A stretch of 64,000 nt of DNA from Jejuia sp049889775 (lineage in GTDB: Bacteria > Bacteroidota > Bacteroidia > Flavobacteriales > Flavobacteriaceae). Below the pieces are notes generated by a model that was not told the origin of the DNA, did not search any database, and saw only the letters and a program-made list of their open reading frames with translations. The position numbers and the translations under genes were made by a program. This document shows positions 1 through 8,940 of the stretch, one piece after another (the first letter of the stretch is position 1; each line of letters starts with the position of its first letter). The DNA lies in the NCBI GenBank assembly GCA_049889775.1, contig JBMHCT010000032.1, positions 70,968 to 134,967 of the forward strand. The letters run 5' to 3'.

Positions 1-847
1 TGTTATAATCGTAAATTCCCTTGTTGCGTTTAGATGCTGTGGCAAAAATACTTAAACGGTAATTGACAGAATATTCATTTTGAAGCGTTTCAAAAAGTAA
101 TCTCAAGGCTCTTAATTTGGCTATTTCAAAAAAGTAATTAGATCCCATGGCGACTGTAAAAATGACATTCACAGTTTCAGTAATATTTTTTTGAATGGAA
201 TTTTCAATGTGATTGAAATATTCGTTCAAATGTGCTAAACCATAAGCCAATTGTTGTATACAGTTTGCACCCGCATTTTGGTAAAGCGCAGTATCAATAG
301 AAAATGTATTGGTATGTTGTAGAATCGTTTCAAACTTAGAAAAATCATCTTTTAAGCTATAAAACCAATTACCCGTTTTGGCTAAATTGTTTATAATGTC
401 ACTTTTGATATTAAGTTTTTGATATGGTTTATTTGAAGAAATTTGTTTTACATATTCTTGGGAAAGAAAAAGTGTTTCAATATAAATTGAAGTGTTATCT
501 AGATTTATATTATTAAGTAGTAGTTCAATAGAAACATCTTGATTTGGAATGATAAATTGCAAACTTTCAGCGCCGGAATTTAGAGCTTGAAGAGCAATTT
601 TATTTGAAATGCTTACATCGTCAACAAAGATAGTTTCACATATTTTGAAATTACTGGCTTTTGTTGAAGGCTTAGGGAATGTTTGATTTAAATCTTCGGA
701 ATGATAAAAGGGTTTTACTTTGATGTCCTCATCACTCGTCCAAACCAATTCACTGTTATAATCGGCTCCTTTTAAATCGAACTGTATTTTTTGCTTCCAC
801 TGCTTCGCAGTTACCGGCGCAAATTCATCAAATAGCGATTCAGACAT
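1..847 (-). CDS. mutA: Methylmalonyl-CoA mutase small (beta) subunit, 3' part beyond window
   Basis: The reading frame is open from an ATG at 847 down to base 1, giving the first 282 residues of a longer protein. It starts MSESLFDEFAPV and continues with W-K-Q-K-I-Q-F-D-L-K-G-A-D-Y, typical of the N-terminus of the MutA-type mutase subunit. A later FFEIAKLRALR segment matches the TIM-barrel part of the mutase family. The enzyme interconverts methylmalonyl-CoA and succinyl-CoA with the cobalamin-binding large subunit, expected just outside the window. It begins one base after the stop of the DivIC-like gene, so it is probably the last visible gene of the udk operon. Family assignment is by recognition of the sequence. 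Confidence 0.85.
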   Translation of the reverse strand, partial: MSESLFDEFAPVTAKQWKQKIQFDLKGADYNSELVWTSDEDIKVKPFYHSEDLNQTFPKPSTKASNFKICETIFVDDVSISNKIALQALNSGAESLQFIIPNQDVSIELLLNNINLDNTSIYIETLFLSQEYVKQISSNKPYQKLNIKSDIINNLAKTGNWFYSLKDDFSKFETILQHTNTFSIDTALYQNAGANCIQQLAYGLAHLNEYFNHIENSIQKNITETVNVIFTVAMGSNYFFEIAKLRALRLLFETLQNEYSVNYRLSIFATASKRNKGIYDYN

Positions 848-848
848 T

Positions 849-1169
849 CTACTTCGTTTTTAGACTATCCTCATATTCTATGATAAAAATATCTTCGTTT
901 TCCCGTTTCATGTAATACTCCTCTCTGGCAAATTTTTCTAGACCTAATTCAGAATTTAATTCTTTATATTCCTTATCGTCCTTTTCTTTGTTTTTACGAT
1001 AGTATTCTTTTTCTGTTTCTAAGTCTTCGATTTCAGTATTTAATTCATTGTGAATAAACCAAGAGTTACTGTCAAAAAAAATCATCCAAACCACAAATAA
1101 AATTAGCGCTAAGATGTAAATGTTCTTAAAGGGTTTAAGATACTTATTGTTAGTTCTTAATTGCTTCAC
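849..1169 (-). CDS. Septum formation initiator (FtsB/DivIC-like) protein
   Basis: A 106-residue bitopic membrane protein. A short basic N-terminus (KQLRTNNKYLKPFK) is followed by one hydrophobic segment at about residues 16-33, then a highly charged coiled-coil stretch (about 40-75). The C-terminal block LEKFAREEYYMKRENEDIFII matches the conserved end of the DivIC/FtsB family, where ALEKYARE.Y.M is usual. Such proteins bridge FtsL and FtsQ in the divisome. The gene lies 4 bases after udk and 1 base before mutA on the same strand, so the three are likely co-transcribed. Length is normal for the family. Confidence 0.85.
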   Translation of the reverse strand: MKQLRTNNKYLKPFKNIYILALILFVVWMIFFDSNSWFIHNELNTEIEDLETEKEYYRKNKEKDDKEYKELNSELGLEKFAREEYYMKRENEDIFIIEYEDSLKTK

Positions 1170-1173
1170 TCTG

Positions 1174-1779
1174 TTATAGTTTTTCGTTGATTATAGTGCG
1201 CACAATATCTATGGCTACGGTGTTATAATGGTTATTTGGTATTATAATATCTGCATACTCTTTCATGGGTTCAATAAACTGATCATGCATAGGTTTAAGT
1301 GTTGTTTTGTAGCGCGTTAAAACTTCATCTAAATCTCTTCCACGTTCAGAAATATCTCGTTTTAGACGCCTAATTAAACGTTCATCACTGTCGGCATGAA
1401 CAAATATTTTAATGTCGAACATCTCCCTAAGTTCAGGATTGGTGAGTATTAAAATACCCTCAACAATCATAACTTTCCTAGGGTGTGCTAAAATCGTATC
1501 GCCCGTTCTATTATGTTTAACGAACGAATATACGGGTTGGTGTATAGGTTCGTTGTTTTTTAGTGCTTTAAGATGTTCTGTTAACAGGTTAAAGTCTATG
1601 CTTCTGGGATGATCAAAATTGATCTTAACACGTTCATCATAACTCAAATGTGATGTGTCTTTATAATAAGAATCCTGCGAAAGTATACCTACTTCACCCT
1701 CTGGAAGCTCCTTTAATAATTGATTAACAACGGTAGTTTTTCCACAGCCAGTGCCTCCTGCAATCCCGATTATAAGCAT
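1174..1779 (-). CDS. udk: Uridine kinase
   Basis: A 201-residue cytosolic nucleoside kinase that phosphorylates uridine and cytidine in pyrimidine salvage. The Walker A loop GIAGGTGCGKTT sits at residues 5-16. Other family landmarks are SQDSYYKD (about 34-41), NFDHPRSID (about 54-62), IVEGILIL (about 105-112) and RRLKRDISERGRDL, which corresponds to the lid region. Length is usual for bacterial Udk. It is the first gene of the minus-strand operon udk, DivIC-like, mutA. Confidence 0.95.
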   Translation of the reverse strand: MLIIGIAGGTGCGKTTVVNQLLKELPEGEVGILSQDSYYKDTSHLSYDERVKINFDHPRSIDFNLLTEHLKALKNNEPIHQPVYSFVKHNRTGDTILAHPRKVMIVEGILILTNPELREMFDIKIFVHADSDERLIRRLKRDISERGRDLDEVLTRYKTTLKPMHDQFIEPMKEYADIIIPNNHYNTVAIDIVRTIINEKL

Positions 1780-1846
1780 AGTTGTTCACATTTAAGCAAT
1801 GTAAACAAATTTAAGAAATGTGATGGAATGAAAACTAAAAACAGAT

Positions 1847-2251
1847 TTATTTTTTCACTTTGGAAACTTCTTCAACGGTGACTATATTCTTATCAGAATT
1901 CCCCCAGCTATTATTAATATAGTTCATTACATCGGCAACTTCTTCATCATCTAAACCCAAAGGTGCCATATAGCCATTATATGTATTTCCGTTAACAACA
2001 ATTTCTCCTTTTTGGCCGTACTTGATACCTTTAATACTGCCTTCCCTATTATTTTTTAGATAATCTGAATTGGCTAAAGGTGGAAATGTAGCCGCAATAC
2101 CTTCGCCATTAGCCATATGGCAGTTGATGCAAAAGTCTGCATAAATTTCACTGCCTCTTTCAATACTTTCTTGTAGTTTGTCTTGATTGGTAATTTTAAA
2201 TATGCCAAAGGTACTTATGACGCTAACTATAGTAATAATAACAAATTTCAT
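1847..2251 (-). CDS. Class I c-type cytochrome, periplasmic
   Basis: A 134-residue protein with an N-terminal hydrophobic signal or anchor (about residues 2-20) and one haem-binding motif CINCH at residues 41-45. The axial Met is probably M95 in GYMAPLG. The ADVMNYINNSWGN end is typical of small mono-haem cytochromes. It starts 10 bases downstream of the PQQ-type sugar dehydrogenase gene, so it is probably that enzyme's electron acceptor in the periplasm (inference from context). C-terminal residues after 120 are charged and without recognised function. Confidence 0.88.
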   Translation of the reverse strand: MKFVIITIVSVISTFGIFKITNQDKLQESIERGSEIYADFCINCHMANGEGIAATFPPLANSDYLKNNREGSIKGIKYGQKGEIVVNGNTYNGYMAPLGLDDEEVADVMNYINNSWGNSDKNIVTVEEVSKVKK

Positions 2252-2260
2252 CTATAATTT

Positions 2261-3388
2261 TTAAAAAGAGTCTGGAATAATTCTTACGATACCCACATTC
2301 TCAACACCTGCATAAAGGTAACCATCCGGCGCTAATTTTATGTTTCTAAAACGCCCTAAACCCTCAAATAGTTTTTCACGGTTTACAACTTTGGCATTTT
2401 TAATGACCAATCGCTCTAAATATTCAAATTTTAAGGAGCCCACAAGTAAACTTCCATTCCAATCTGGATATCTTTCAGAATCAACAAATGCCATACCACA
2501 AGGAGCGATAGAAGGCACCCAATAAAATAAAGGTTGTTCCATCCCTTCCTTTTCGCTAATTTCTGTGAAAGTTGTACCGCTGTAATTTATGCCATATGAA
2601 ATGACAGGCCATCCATAATTCTTGCCTTTTTTGATGATATTAATTTCATCACCGCCTCGAGGTCCATGCTCATGCGTCCAAATATCTCCAGTTTTTGGGT
2701 GCTTAATCATACCTTGTGGATTCCGATGTCCGTAACTATAAATTGCAGTTTTGGCTCCGTTTTCATTTATAAATGGATTGTCTTTCGGAATACTGCCGTC
2801 ATCATGTAATCTATAAATTTTTCCACCATCACGGGTAATATCTTGCGGATTTACATCCCGGTTGCCACGATCTCCAATAGAAAAATATAAATAGCCTTCA
2901 TTATTAAATTCTATTCTAGAACCCCAGTGCTGCCCTTTTTTTGTATTACCTTCACCCTTGTAAAGATGTTGAATTTCTGTTAAGGTATTGTCGTTTAGTT
3001 TGCCTCTAATAAGGGCCGTATGTCCACCATCTCCTTCACCTTCAGAAGAACCATAGGTGAAATATATCCAACCATTGGTTTCATAATTAGGATGTAATTT
3101 TACATCCAATAAGCCACCTTGTCCTCGTACATAAATGTCAGGAAATCCCGAAATTTCACTTTTTTTACCTTCTTTAAAATGAATTAATCTACCATCTTTC
3201 TCTGTTACTAATATGCTTCCATTAGGAAAAAACTCCATACCCCAAGGGATGTTTAATTCTGGTACTACAACTTCTGTGGTATATTTAATTTTCGCAGGTG
3301 TTTTAGCTTCAATTTCAGAAGGTTTTTGCTGTGCGCAGGAGCAAAACGAGATTAAAGTAATGGCTAAAAAGAAGAAGACCTGTTTCAT
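2261..3388 (-). CDS. PQQ-dependent soluble aldose/sugar dehydrogenase (YliI/Asd type), lipoprotein
   Basis: A 375-residue beta-propeller enzyme. The N-terminus ends in a lipobox-like SFCSC-A, so the mature protein is probably lipid-anchored at Cys18. Characteristic motifs are NIPWGMEFFPNG, VRGQGGLLDVKLHP, GSRIEFNNEGYLYFSIGDRG, YSYGHRNPQGM, HEHGPRGGDEINIIKKG and YGWPVISYG. These are the signatures of the glucose/sorbosone dehydrogenase family, which uses PQQ and Ca2+ to oxidise aldoses. It lies between a TonB-dependent receptor (30 bases upstream) and a c-type cytochrome (10 bases downstream) on the same strand. Substrate cannot be told from sequence. Confidence 0.88.
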   Translation of the reverse strand: MKQVFFFLAITLISFCSCAQQKPSEIEAKTPAKIKYTTEVVVPELNIPWGMEFFPNGSILVTEKDGRLIHFKEGKKSEISGFPDIYVRGQGGLLDVKLHPNYETNGWIYFTYGSSEGEGDGGHTALIRGKLNDNTLTEIQHLYKGEGNTKKGQHWGSRIEFNNEGYLYFSIGDRGNRDVNPQDITRDGGKIYRLHDDGSIPKDNPFINENGAKTAIYSYGHRNPQGMIKHPKTGDIWTHEHGPRGGDEINIIKKGKNYGWPVISYGINYSGTTFTEISEKEGMEQPLFYWVPSIAPCGMAFVDSERYPDWNGSLLVGSLKFEYLERLVIKNAKVVNREKLFEGLGRFRNIKLAPDGYLYAGVENVGIVRIIPDSF

Positions 3389-3418
3389 AGATGCTAATAT
3401 TTTAAGAGTAAAGATACG

Positions 3419-5698
3419 TTAAAACCTATAATTTAAAGATAGTGCAGAATAATAATTAATAGGATTACCAGGGTAGTAGTATCTGGGTAAATTACCGCCA
3501 AAACCTTGGGCATTTATTAAAATTTGGGACGCATAAACTTCATCAAAAATATTATTTACACCAAAAAATATATTGAAATTTAAGGTATTACCCAATCTTG
3601 TTTTATAGCCAAACTTACAATTTGAAATATTATAACTTTCACTAAATATATTATTACTGTCAGTTATTGGCATTTGCCCAATATATTGGTAATTGAAGTT
3701 ACCATAGAAGCCAAAGGCGGTATTGAAATCTAAACCAAGATTAAGGACATCAGAAGGTACCCCCGTTAATTTATTTCCTGAGAAGTCATTATCGCCATCT
3801 ACAAAATCCTTGAATTTGTAGTTATTGAAAACATAGCTTCCGAAAAGTGATAATTGAACACTATTTGAACTCAGAATACGGTAATCTATATCTGCTTCTA
3901 TACCATCATGGTGGGTTCTTCCAGCGTTAATTCCTATAAATTCGTCTTGCGATGTTCTTCTAGCAACTAAGAGATTTTTTATAGATAATCTATAGGCAGA
4001 AATAGTGTATGACAATTTTTGTTGAAATGCAGATCCGCTCACACCAATTTCAAAATTCCAACCAGTTTCTGGATTTAAATTATTGTTTATTTGCCCGTCG
4101 GGTAGAAGCACTTCTTGAAGGGAAAGTGGAGAGAATCCATGGCTTATATTAGCATATATATTTGAGTTTTTATTCAATTTTTGAAGGATACCTAATTTAG
4201 GTGAGAGTATGCCTTTAAATTTAAAGATACCTGATTCGTTTAGATTTTCGGTTGATACTGGAAATCTATCTTCTAAATTATATGAGGTTTTGTTGAAGTT
4301 AGCACCCAGCACAAGCTCTGTTTTTTGAGAAATACCATATCTGCTTTCAATAAATACATTATAGTATTGTCTTTTTTCTTTAAAATTTGACAGGTTTTCT
4401 CCTTGTATACTAACAGTGCCACTCGGGAAATCCCGATATAAATTTTCAAAAGTTTGATACTTGTATTCATCTTTAAAAAACTCTAAACCCACTATCCATT
4501 TGATTGGTTTTTCTTGAATTTTGAAATTCCCTGAATAAGTATGCCTCAATCCATAACCCAACTCTTTTTCTTCTAAAATATTGAAAGGACGCGGTTCAAA
4601 TGAATTTCTAAATGAAGTAAACAAGCTTGTGTTCTGAGCGAATTTGGTATTGAATTTATGTTTTAATGACATGCCAAAAATACCACGCTTAGTGTCTTCA
4701 AAGCCCTGCGACGTGCGCCATGTAAAAGCAGCAGATTCTGGATTATCTCTAAAATCATTTACATTTAAGGAACTTGGGATAAACGCCTTTAAATCTGAAA
4801 ATAAACCTAAAATTGAAATTTCACTTTTAGAACTAAGTTGATGACTGGTATTTAAGGTTATGGTCTGTCTTTTATACTCGTTATTATCTCGATATCCATC
4901 GCTACCAGTGATACTGTAGGCGAGCTTAATATTACTTTTTTGATTGGAATACCCAAACTGCGAAAGATATTTGATTAAACCGAAGGTACCTGTTGTAACC
5001 TCATTTGCTAAAGTACTTTTATTACTAGCTTGCTTAGGGATTAATTGAATGACACCACCCAAACCTGCACCATAAATACTGGAAGTAGCGCCTTTAATAA
5101 TTTCCACCCTTGAGATTGCTCCGAGTTCAAAATCCTCCAAACTTGTTTCTCCGCTGCCATTGGTGAGAGGAATATTGTTGTAGTAAGCTCTAATTTTTGA
5201 AGTACCAAACAAATTACGCGAGCCCACACCTCTAATGGTAATTCTATTAGTGTTTAAAGCGCCAGTTTGCATAAAAACCCCAGGAACTCTGTTGATACTT
5301 TCGTTCAAATTTATAGTATTCCCTCTTTCAATATCGGATGCCGTTATCAGGCCAACACTAGATGTTGATGCTTTTACTTCGATTGGTATATAATTGCTAA
5401 AAACGACAACTTCGTTTAATTTACTAGGTTGTTTAATTAGTTGTATAACATAGCTCTCGTTTTTGTTAAGCTTCAATTTTTTAGTAAAATAACCCTCCTT
5501 AGTAAATTGGTATGACCCTGTTTTGGATATCTCAAAAAGTCCATCTGTGCTGAATTGTAAAGTGCCTGATTCGATATTTTCTACGGAAATATTTACTAAA
5601 AGGTTATTGTTTTTAGCATCGACAATTTTATTTTGAGAATGGTTTAACTGAATAAAGATCAGGAATAAGAGGGGTGTTAAGTATTTGGTTTTTTTCAA
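3419..5698 (-). CDS. TonB-dependent outer-membrane receptor (candidate PQQ or sugar-acid importer)
   Basis: About 759 residues from a TTG start at 5698, which gives an N-terminus KKTKYLTPLLFLIFIQLNHSQ that is a good signal peptide. An upstream in-frame TTG at 5770 would add 24 residues and spoil it. A short carboxypeptidase-regulatory-like segment (about 25-90) precedes the plug (IRGVGSRNLFGTSKIRAYYN, VEIIKGATSSIYGAGLGGVI) and a 22-strand-type barrel ending in an aromatic Phe (LSLNYRF). It is the first gene of an operon with a PQQ-type dehydrogenase and cytochrome c, so its cargo may be PQQ or a related cofactor (inference). Iron-siderophore transport is the alternative. Confidence 0.85.
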   Translation of the reverse strand: MKKTKYLTPLLFLIFIQLNHSQNKIVDAKNNNLLVNISVENIESGTLQFSTDGLFEISKTGSYQFTKEGYFTKKLKLNKNESYVIQLIKQPSKLNEVVVFSNYIPIEVKASTSSVGLITASDIERGNTINLNESINRVPGVFMQTGALNTNRITIRGVGSRNLFGTSKIRAYYNNIPLTNGSGETSLEDFELGAISRVEIIKGATSSIYGAGLGGVIQLIPKQASNKSTLANEVTTGTFGLIKYLSQFGYSNQKSNIKLAYSITGSDGYRDNNEYKRQTITLNTSHQLSSKSEISILGLFSDLKAFIPSSLNVNDFRDNPESAAFTWRTSQGFEDTKRGIFGMSLKHKFNTKFAQNTSLFTSFRNSFEPRPFNILEEKELGYGLRHTYSGNFKIQEKPIKWIVGLEFFKDEYKYQTFENLYRDFPSGTVSIQGENLSNFKEKRQYYNVFIESRYGISQKTELVLGANFNKTSYNLEDRFPVSTENLNESGIFKFKGILSPKLGILQKLNKNSNIYANISHGFSPLSLQEVLLPDGQINNNLNPETGWNFEIGVSGSAFQQKLSYTISAYRLSIKNLLVARRTSQDEFIGINAGRTHHDGIEADIDYRILSSNSVQLSLFGSYVFNNYKFKDFVDGDNDFSGNKLTGVPSDVLNLGLDFNTAFGFYGNFNYQYIGQMPITDSNNIFSESYNISNCKFGYKTRLGNTLNFNIFFGVNNIFDEVYASQILINAQGFGGNLPRYYYPGNPINYYSALSLNYRF

Positions 5699-5786
5699 TT
5701 TGGAAAAGTAGTCGTTTAATACAAGTACAACGAAAGTAAAACTAAATTTTTTGTAAAAAAAGTGTATCAAAACTAACTAAAAGATA

Positions 5787-5794
5787 TATATTTG
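5787..5794 (+). promoter_or_regulatory. Putative -7 element (TATATTTG) of tRNA-Pro
   Basis: TATATTTG fits the Bacteroidota -7 consensus TAnnTTTG and lies 21 bases before the tRNA-Pro(TGG) gene. No clear TTTG -33 box is seen at the usual spacing, so support rests on the -7 box and position alone. Confidence 0.5.
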
Positions 5795-5815
5795 CATCCG
5801 TTTTGATAACCACTT

Positions 5816-5890
5816 CGGGGTGTAGCGTAGCCCGGTTATCGCGCCGCGTTTGGGACGCGGAGGTCGCAGGTTCGAATCCTGCCACCCCGA
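5816..5890 (+). tRNA. tRNA-Pro (anticodon TGG)
   Basis: A complete cloverleaf. The acceptor arms CGGGGTG and CACCCCG pair over 7 bp with discriminator A. The anticodon stem CCGCG/CGCGG encloses a loop with TGG, and the T-arm carries GGTTCGAATCC. CCA is not encoded. Anticodon TGG reads proline codons. Confidence 0.95.
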
Positions 5891-5923
5891 CGAAAGAGTT
5901 GAATCTTACGGTTCAGCTCTTTT

Positions 5924-6889
5924 TTATTTGTTCACTACATTAATAACTTCACCAGCCAAAAAAGCCTTTAGGTTTTCCACGGTAGTTTTCATCAATCTTC
6001 GTCTCGCTTCTTTTGAAGCCCACGCAATATGTGGCGTTATAATACAGTTTTTAGCATTCAAAAGCGGATTACTGGGATTCATCGGTTCTTCCGAAATAAC
6101 ATCCAAAGCAGCGCCAGCTAATTTACCTGAATTCAAAGCAGTGGTTAGGTCTTCTTCATTTACCAATGGACCCCTTGAAGTGTTAATGAGAAAAGCCCCA
6201 TCTTTCATCTTTTGGATGTTTTGTTGGTTTATGATGCCTTTGGTTTCATCAGTTAAAGGACAGTGCAAACTCACGAAATCTGAGCCCGCTAATAATTTAT
6301 CTAGAGAAACAAACTTTAAGTTCTCACTTTCAAACTTATTGTAAACGGTTCTATTGTAAACCAAAATTTGCATACCAAAGGCCTCAGCAATTTTTGCAGT
6401 GGCTTTACCAATTTTACCAAAACCAATTAGGCCCAACGTTTTACCATGCAGTTCAATTAACGGCGAATTCCAATATGAAAAGTCGTTGCTTTTTATCCAA
6501 TCTCCATTTTGTACTGATGTGTTATGGTCTCCAATATGGTGGCATAATTCAAGTACTAATGCCACAGTAAATTGTGCAACTGCTTTAGAACTATAATCAG
6601 GCACGTTGGTAACAACTATGCCTTTCGCTTTTGCAGTGTTAACATCTACAACATTGTAACCAGTAGCTAAAATACCAATGTATTTTAATGAAGTGGTCAT
6701 ATTTAAGACTTCCTCATTTAAAGGTGTTTTGTTAGTAAAAACGATATCAGCATCTCCTATATGCTTTATAATATCTTTACAATTGTAAGGTGTTCTGTCA
6801 AAAACGGTGAGGTCTCCTAAATTCTCTAATTCTTTCCAGCTTAAATCTCCCGGGTTGAGGGTGTAACCATCTAAAACTACTATTTTCAT
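5924..6889 (-). CDS. D-2-hydroxyacid dehydrogenase (glycerate/hydroxypyruvate type)
   Basis: A 321-residue NAD(P)-dependent oxidoreductase. The Rossmann loop GFGKIGKA is at 156-163. The catalytic triad of the family is present: Arg239 in NTSRGPLV, Glu268 in ISEEP and His287 in ITPHIAWAS. The N-terminal segment ILATGYNVVDV matches the substrate-binding loop of glycerate dehydrogenase/HprA-like members. The reaction is reduction of a 2-oxoacid such as hydroxypyruvate. It stands alone, pointing towards tRNA-Pro; exact substrate is not resolved. Confidence 0.88.
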   Translation of the reverse strand: MKIVVLDGYTLNPGDLSWKELENLGDLTVFDRTPYNCKDIIKHIGDADIVFTNKTPLNEEVLNMTTSLKYIGILATGYNVVDVNTAKAKGIVVTNVPDYSSKAVAQFTVALVLELCHHIGDHNTSVQNGDWIKSNDFSYWNSPLIELHGKTLGLIGFGKIGKATAKIAEAFGMQILVYNRTVYNKFESENLKFVSLDKLLAGSDFVSLHCPLTDETKGIINQQNIQKMKDGAFLINTSRGPLVNEEDLTTALNSGKLAGAALDVISEEPMNPSNPLLNAKNCIITPHIAWASKEARRRLMKTTVENLKAFLAGEVINVVNK

Positions 6890-6934
6890 GGTTGCGAAGA
6901 TAGTATATTTTGTAATGGATAACCCTATGAGAAC

Positions 6935-7408
6935 CTACTCTAATCTTATGTAGTTTTCTGCAAATAATGGGTGTCCATCGGCATCAAATTGAATTTGACT
7001 GAATTTATTAGCCTCCAAATCATAGTGAAAGGTGAATTTTGGATTTTTGGAAATATATTTACTCATTTCTACAGATCCATATTCAAGCTCCTCTGTAAGC
7101 AAACTATCTGTTAAGGTGTAATGCCCATAACCAAACCACTCCGTAGAATCTATCGCAATATTTCTGCACCACATTACTTTTGTAGGTGTAAATATTTTAA
7201 TATGTCTATTGGCTTCAGAAGAAGAGAAACTATCGCTTACTTTCCCGTCGCTATCATAGTTGTAAAAACTGGTACGCTCCCAAGCACCTATTAATGAAGG
7301 CTTTTCTTGTTGATCCTGTATTTCTAGAGGTTCAGGTGTTTTAGACGTGTTATTACAGGAAAAAAATAAAGAAATAAGAAGAAATGTTAAGAAAGCATTT
7401 GATTTCAT
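6935..7408 (-). CDS. Predicted lipoprotein, lipocalin-like, function unknown
   Basis: A 157-residue protein with a signal peptide ending in a lipobox (LISLFFSC, Cys18) and a low-complexity linker. The following domain opens with LIGAWERTSFYNYDSDGKV and is rich in alternating beta-strand patterns. The G-x-W near the domain start, plus repeated strands, recalls small lipocalin-like outer-membrane lipoproteins of Bacteroidota. No catalytic motif is visible. It is divergent from trxB, with a 343-base spacer between them. Confidence 0.6.
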   Translation of the reverse strand: MKSNAFLTFLLISLFFSCNNTSKTPEPLEIQDQQEKPSLIGAWERTSFYNYDSDGKVSDSFSSSEANRHIKIFTPTKVMWCRNIAIDSTEWFGYGHYTLTDSLLTEELEYGSVEMSKYISKNPKFTFHYDLEANKFSQIQFDADGHPLFAENYIRLE

Positions 7409-7751
7409 AATTATTTAGTTTAATTGGTTTCCAACAATTTACAAAAAAAATGAGTTTGTTTAACCAATGATTAATTTTATGTTTAGACTTTTGGGTTCAT
7501 GAAAATGTAATTGTTTATGGTTCTTTTCACGATTAAGTTCACAGGAAAAGGGCTTAAGTAATCATTAAATGTTAGGTAGATTTGGAAAAGTCAATTACTG
7601 GATATTTTAAATTATTCAGTTGAAAAATTTTAAATTGAGGTGGCTTTTTTTTGAAATAGAATGCACTTATCAAAGCATAGGTAGTGTTAATAACTTCTAT
7701 GTAAGGATTGCATCAAAAACTCTACTTTTGTTTAATTAAATTGATACGATT
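7409..7751. other. Intergenic region upstream of trxB
   Basis: This 343-base AT-rich spacer separates two divergent genes. No coding frame of credible length is seen on either strand. A TACTTTTG at 7723-7730 fits the Bacteroidota -7 element and lies 21 bases before the trxB ATG. No good -33 TTTG is present at 19-21 bases, so the promoter assignment is tentative. Confidence 0.4.
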
Positions 7752-8732
7752 ATGACAGAAGATATAGAAAGATTGCAATGTTTGATTATTGGTTCTGGAC
7801 CAGCAGGTTATACCGCGGCAATTTATGCAGCAAGAGCTAATATGAAGCCTGTTTTATACCAAGGCACACAACCAGGTGGACAATTAACAACTACAAATGA
7901 AGTTGAAAACTTCCCAGGCTATCCAGAAGGAATTACAGGACCTGAAATGATGTTGCAACTGCAAGCACAAGCGCAACGTTTTGAAACCGATGTAAGAGAC
8001 GGTTGGATTACTAAAGTAGATTTTTCTGGTGATGTGCACAAAGTATGGGTGAACGATGTAAAAGAAATTCACGCTGATACAGTGATTATTTCAACTGGAG
8101 CATCAGCAAAATATTTGGGCTTAGATTCTGAGCAAAAATACTTAAAACTTGGTGGCGGGGTTTCAGCCTGTGCCGTTTGTGATGGTTTTTTCTACAGGAA
8201 TCAGGAAGTAGTTATTGTTGGAGCAGGGGATTCCGCTTGCGAGGAAGCACATTACTTATCCAAGCTTTGTAAAAAGGTAACCATGTTAGTAAGACGTGAT
8301 GAGTTTAGAGCATCAAAAATTATGGAAGCTCGTGTTAGAAACACCGAAAATATTGAGATTCTGTTCAACACTGAAACTGATGAGGTTTTGGGCGACGGAC
8401 AAGTTGTAAATGGTGTAAGCGTGTTTAATAACAAAACGGGAGAGAAGAACATTATTGAAGCAACAGGTTTTTTTGTAGCCATTGGTCACAAACCAAATAC
8501 AGATATTTTCAAGGATTACTTGGATTTAGATGAAACTGGTTATATCATCAATGTACCAGGAACATCAAAAACAAATGTAGAAGGTGTTTTTGTTTCCGGT
8601 GATGCTGCAGATCATGTGTATAGACAAGCTGTTACCGCGGCAGGAACTGGTTGTATGGCAGCTTTAGATGCTGAGCGTTATCTAGCAGCAAAAGATTCTA
8701 CTTTTGAAGTGTCTACTTCAACGTACAACTAA
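7752..8732 (+). CDS. trxB: Thioredoxin-disulfide reductase
   Basis: A 326-residue FAD/NADPH enzyme that keeps thioredoxin reduced. The FAD-binding GSGPAGYTAA is near residues 14-23, the redox pair C140-A-V-C143 lies in GVSACAVCDGFF, and the NADPH-binding GAGDSACEEA follows at about 157-166. GVFVSGDAADHVYRQAVTAAGTGCMAA is the C-terminal FAD motif. Length and order match low-molecular-weight TrxB. A hairpin terminator follows within about 20 bases, so it is probably monocistronic. Confidence 0.96.
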   Translation: MTEDIERLQCLIIGSGPAGYTAAIYAARANMKPVLYQGTQPGGQLTTTNEVENFPGYPEGITGPEMMLQLQAQAQRFETDVRDGWITKVDFSGDVHKVWVNDVKEIHADTVIISTGASAKYLGLDSEQKYLKLGGGVSACAVCDGFFYRNQEVVIVGAGDSACEEAHYLSKLCKKVTMLVRRDEFRASKIMEARVRNTENIEILFNTETDEVLGDGQVVNGVSVFNNKTGEKNIIEATGFFVAIGHKPNTDIFKDYLDLDETGYIINVPGTSKTNVEGVFVSGDAADHVYRQAVTAAGTGCMAALDAERYLAAKDSTFEVSTSTYN

Positions 8733-8752
8733 GATTTTTAGTATAAATTGAG

Positions 8753-8787
8753 AAGCCAAAGTTTAATCGCTTTGGCTTTTCTATTTT
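8753..8787 (+). terminator. Rho-independent terminator after trxB
   Basis: The stem AAGCCAAAG pairs with CTTTGGCTT around an 8-base loop and is followed by a T-rich run (TTCTATTTT). It lies 20 bases after the trxB stop. Confidence 0.8.
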
Positions 8788-8824
8788 CTAAAAATGTATT
8801 TTCTTTGAAAACTATTTTAAAATT

Positions 8825-8899
8825 CGGGATGTGGCGCAGTCCGGTTAGCGTACACGGCTGGGGGCCGTGTGGTCGCAGGTTCAAATCCTGTCATCCCGA
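8825..8899 (+). tRNA. tRNA-Pro (anticodon GGG)
   Basis: The acceptor arms CGGGATG and CATCCCG pair over 7 bp with discriminator A. The anticodon stem CACGG/CCGTG encloses CTGGGGG with anticodon GGG. The T-arm carries CAGGTTCAAATCCTG. CCA is not encoded. It is the second proline tRNA within 3 kb. Confidence 0.94.
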
Positions 8900-8906
8900 C
8901 AAATAG

Positions 8907-8940
8907 ATGCCTGACTTCTATGAAGTCAGGCATTTTTATT
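8907..8940 (+). terminator. Rho-independent terminator after tRNA-Pro(GGG)
   Basis: ATGCCTGACTTC and its complement GAAGTCAGGCAT flank a 3-base loop and are followed by a T-rich tail. The hairpin begins 8 bases after the tRNA, as expected for a single-tRNA transcript. Confidence 0.85.

Noticed and set aside
5699..5770. Longer N-terminus of the first TonB-dependent receptor from the TTG at 5770
   Set aside because: It would put 24 residues in front of a clean signal peptide and hide it; the TTG at 5698 gives a proper export signal.
5850..6344. 164-codon plus-strand frame over the tRNA-Pro(TGG) and the hydroxyacid dehydrogenase
   Set aside because: It overlaps the tRNA and lies antisense to a gene with intact NAD-binding and catalytic motifs; its product has no recognisable domain.
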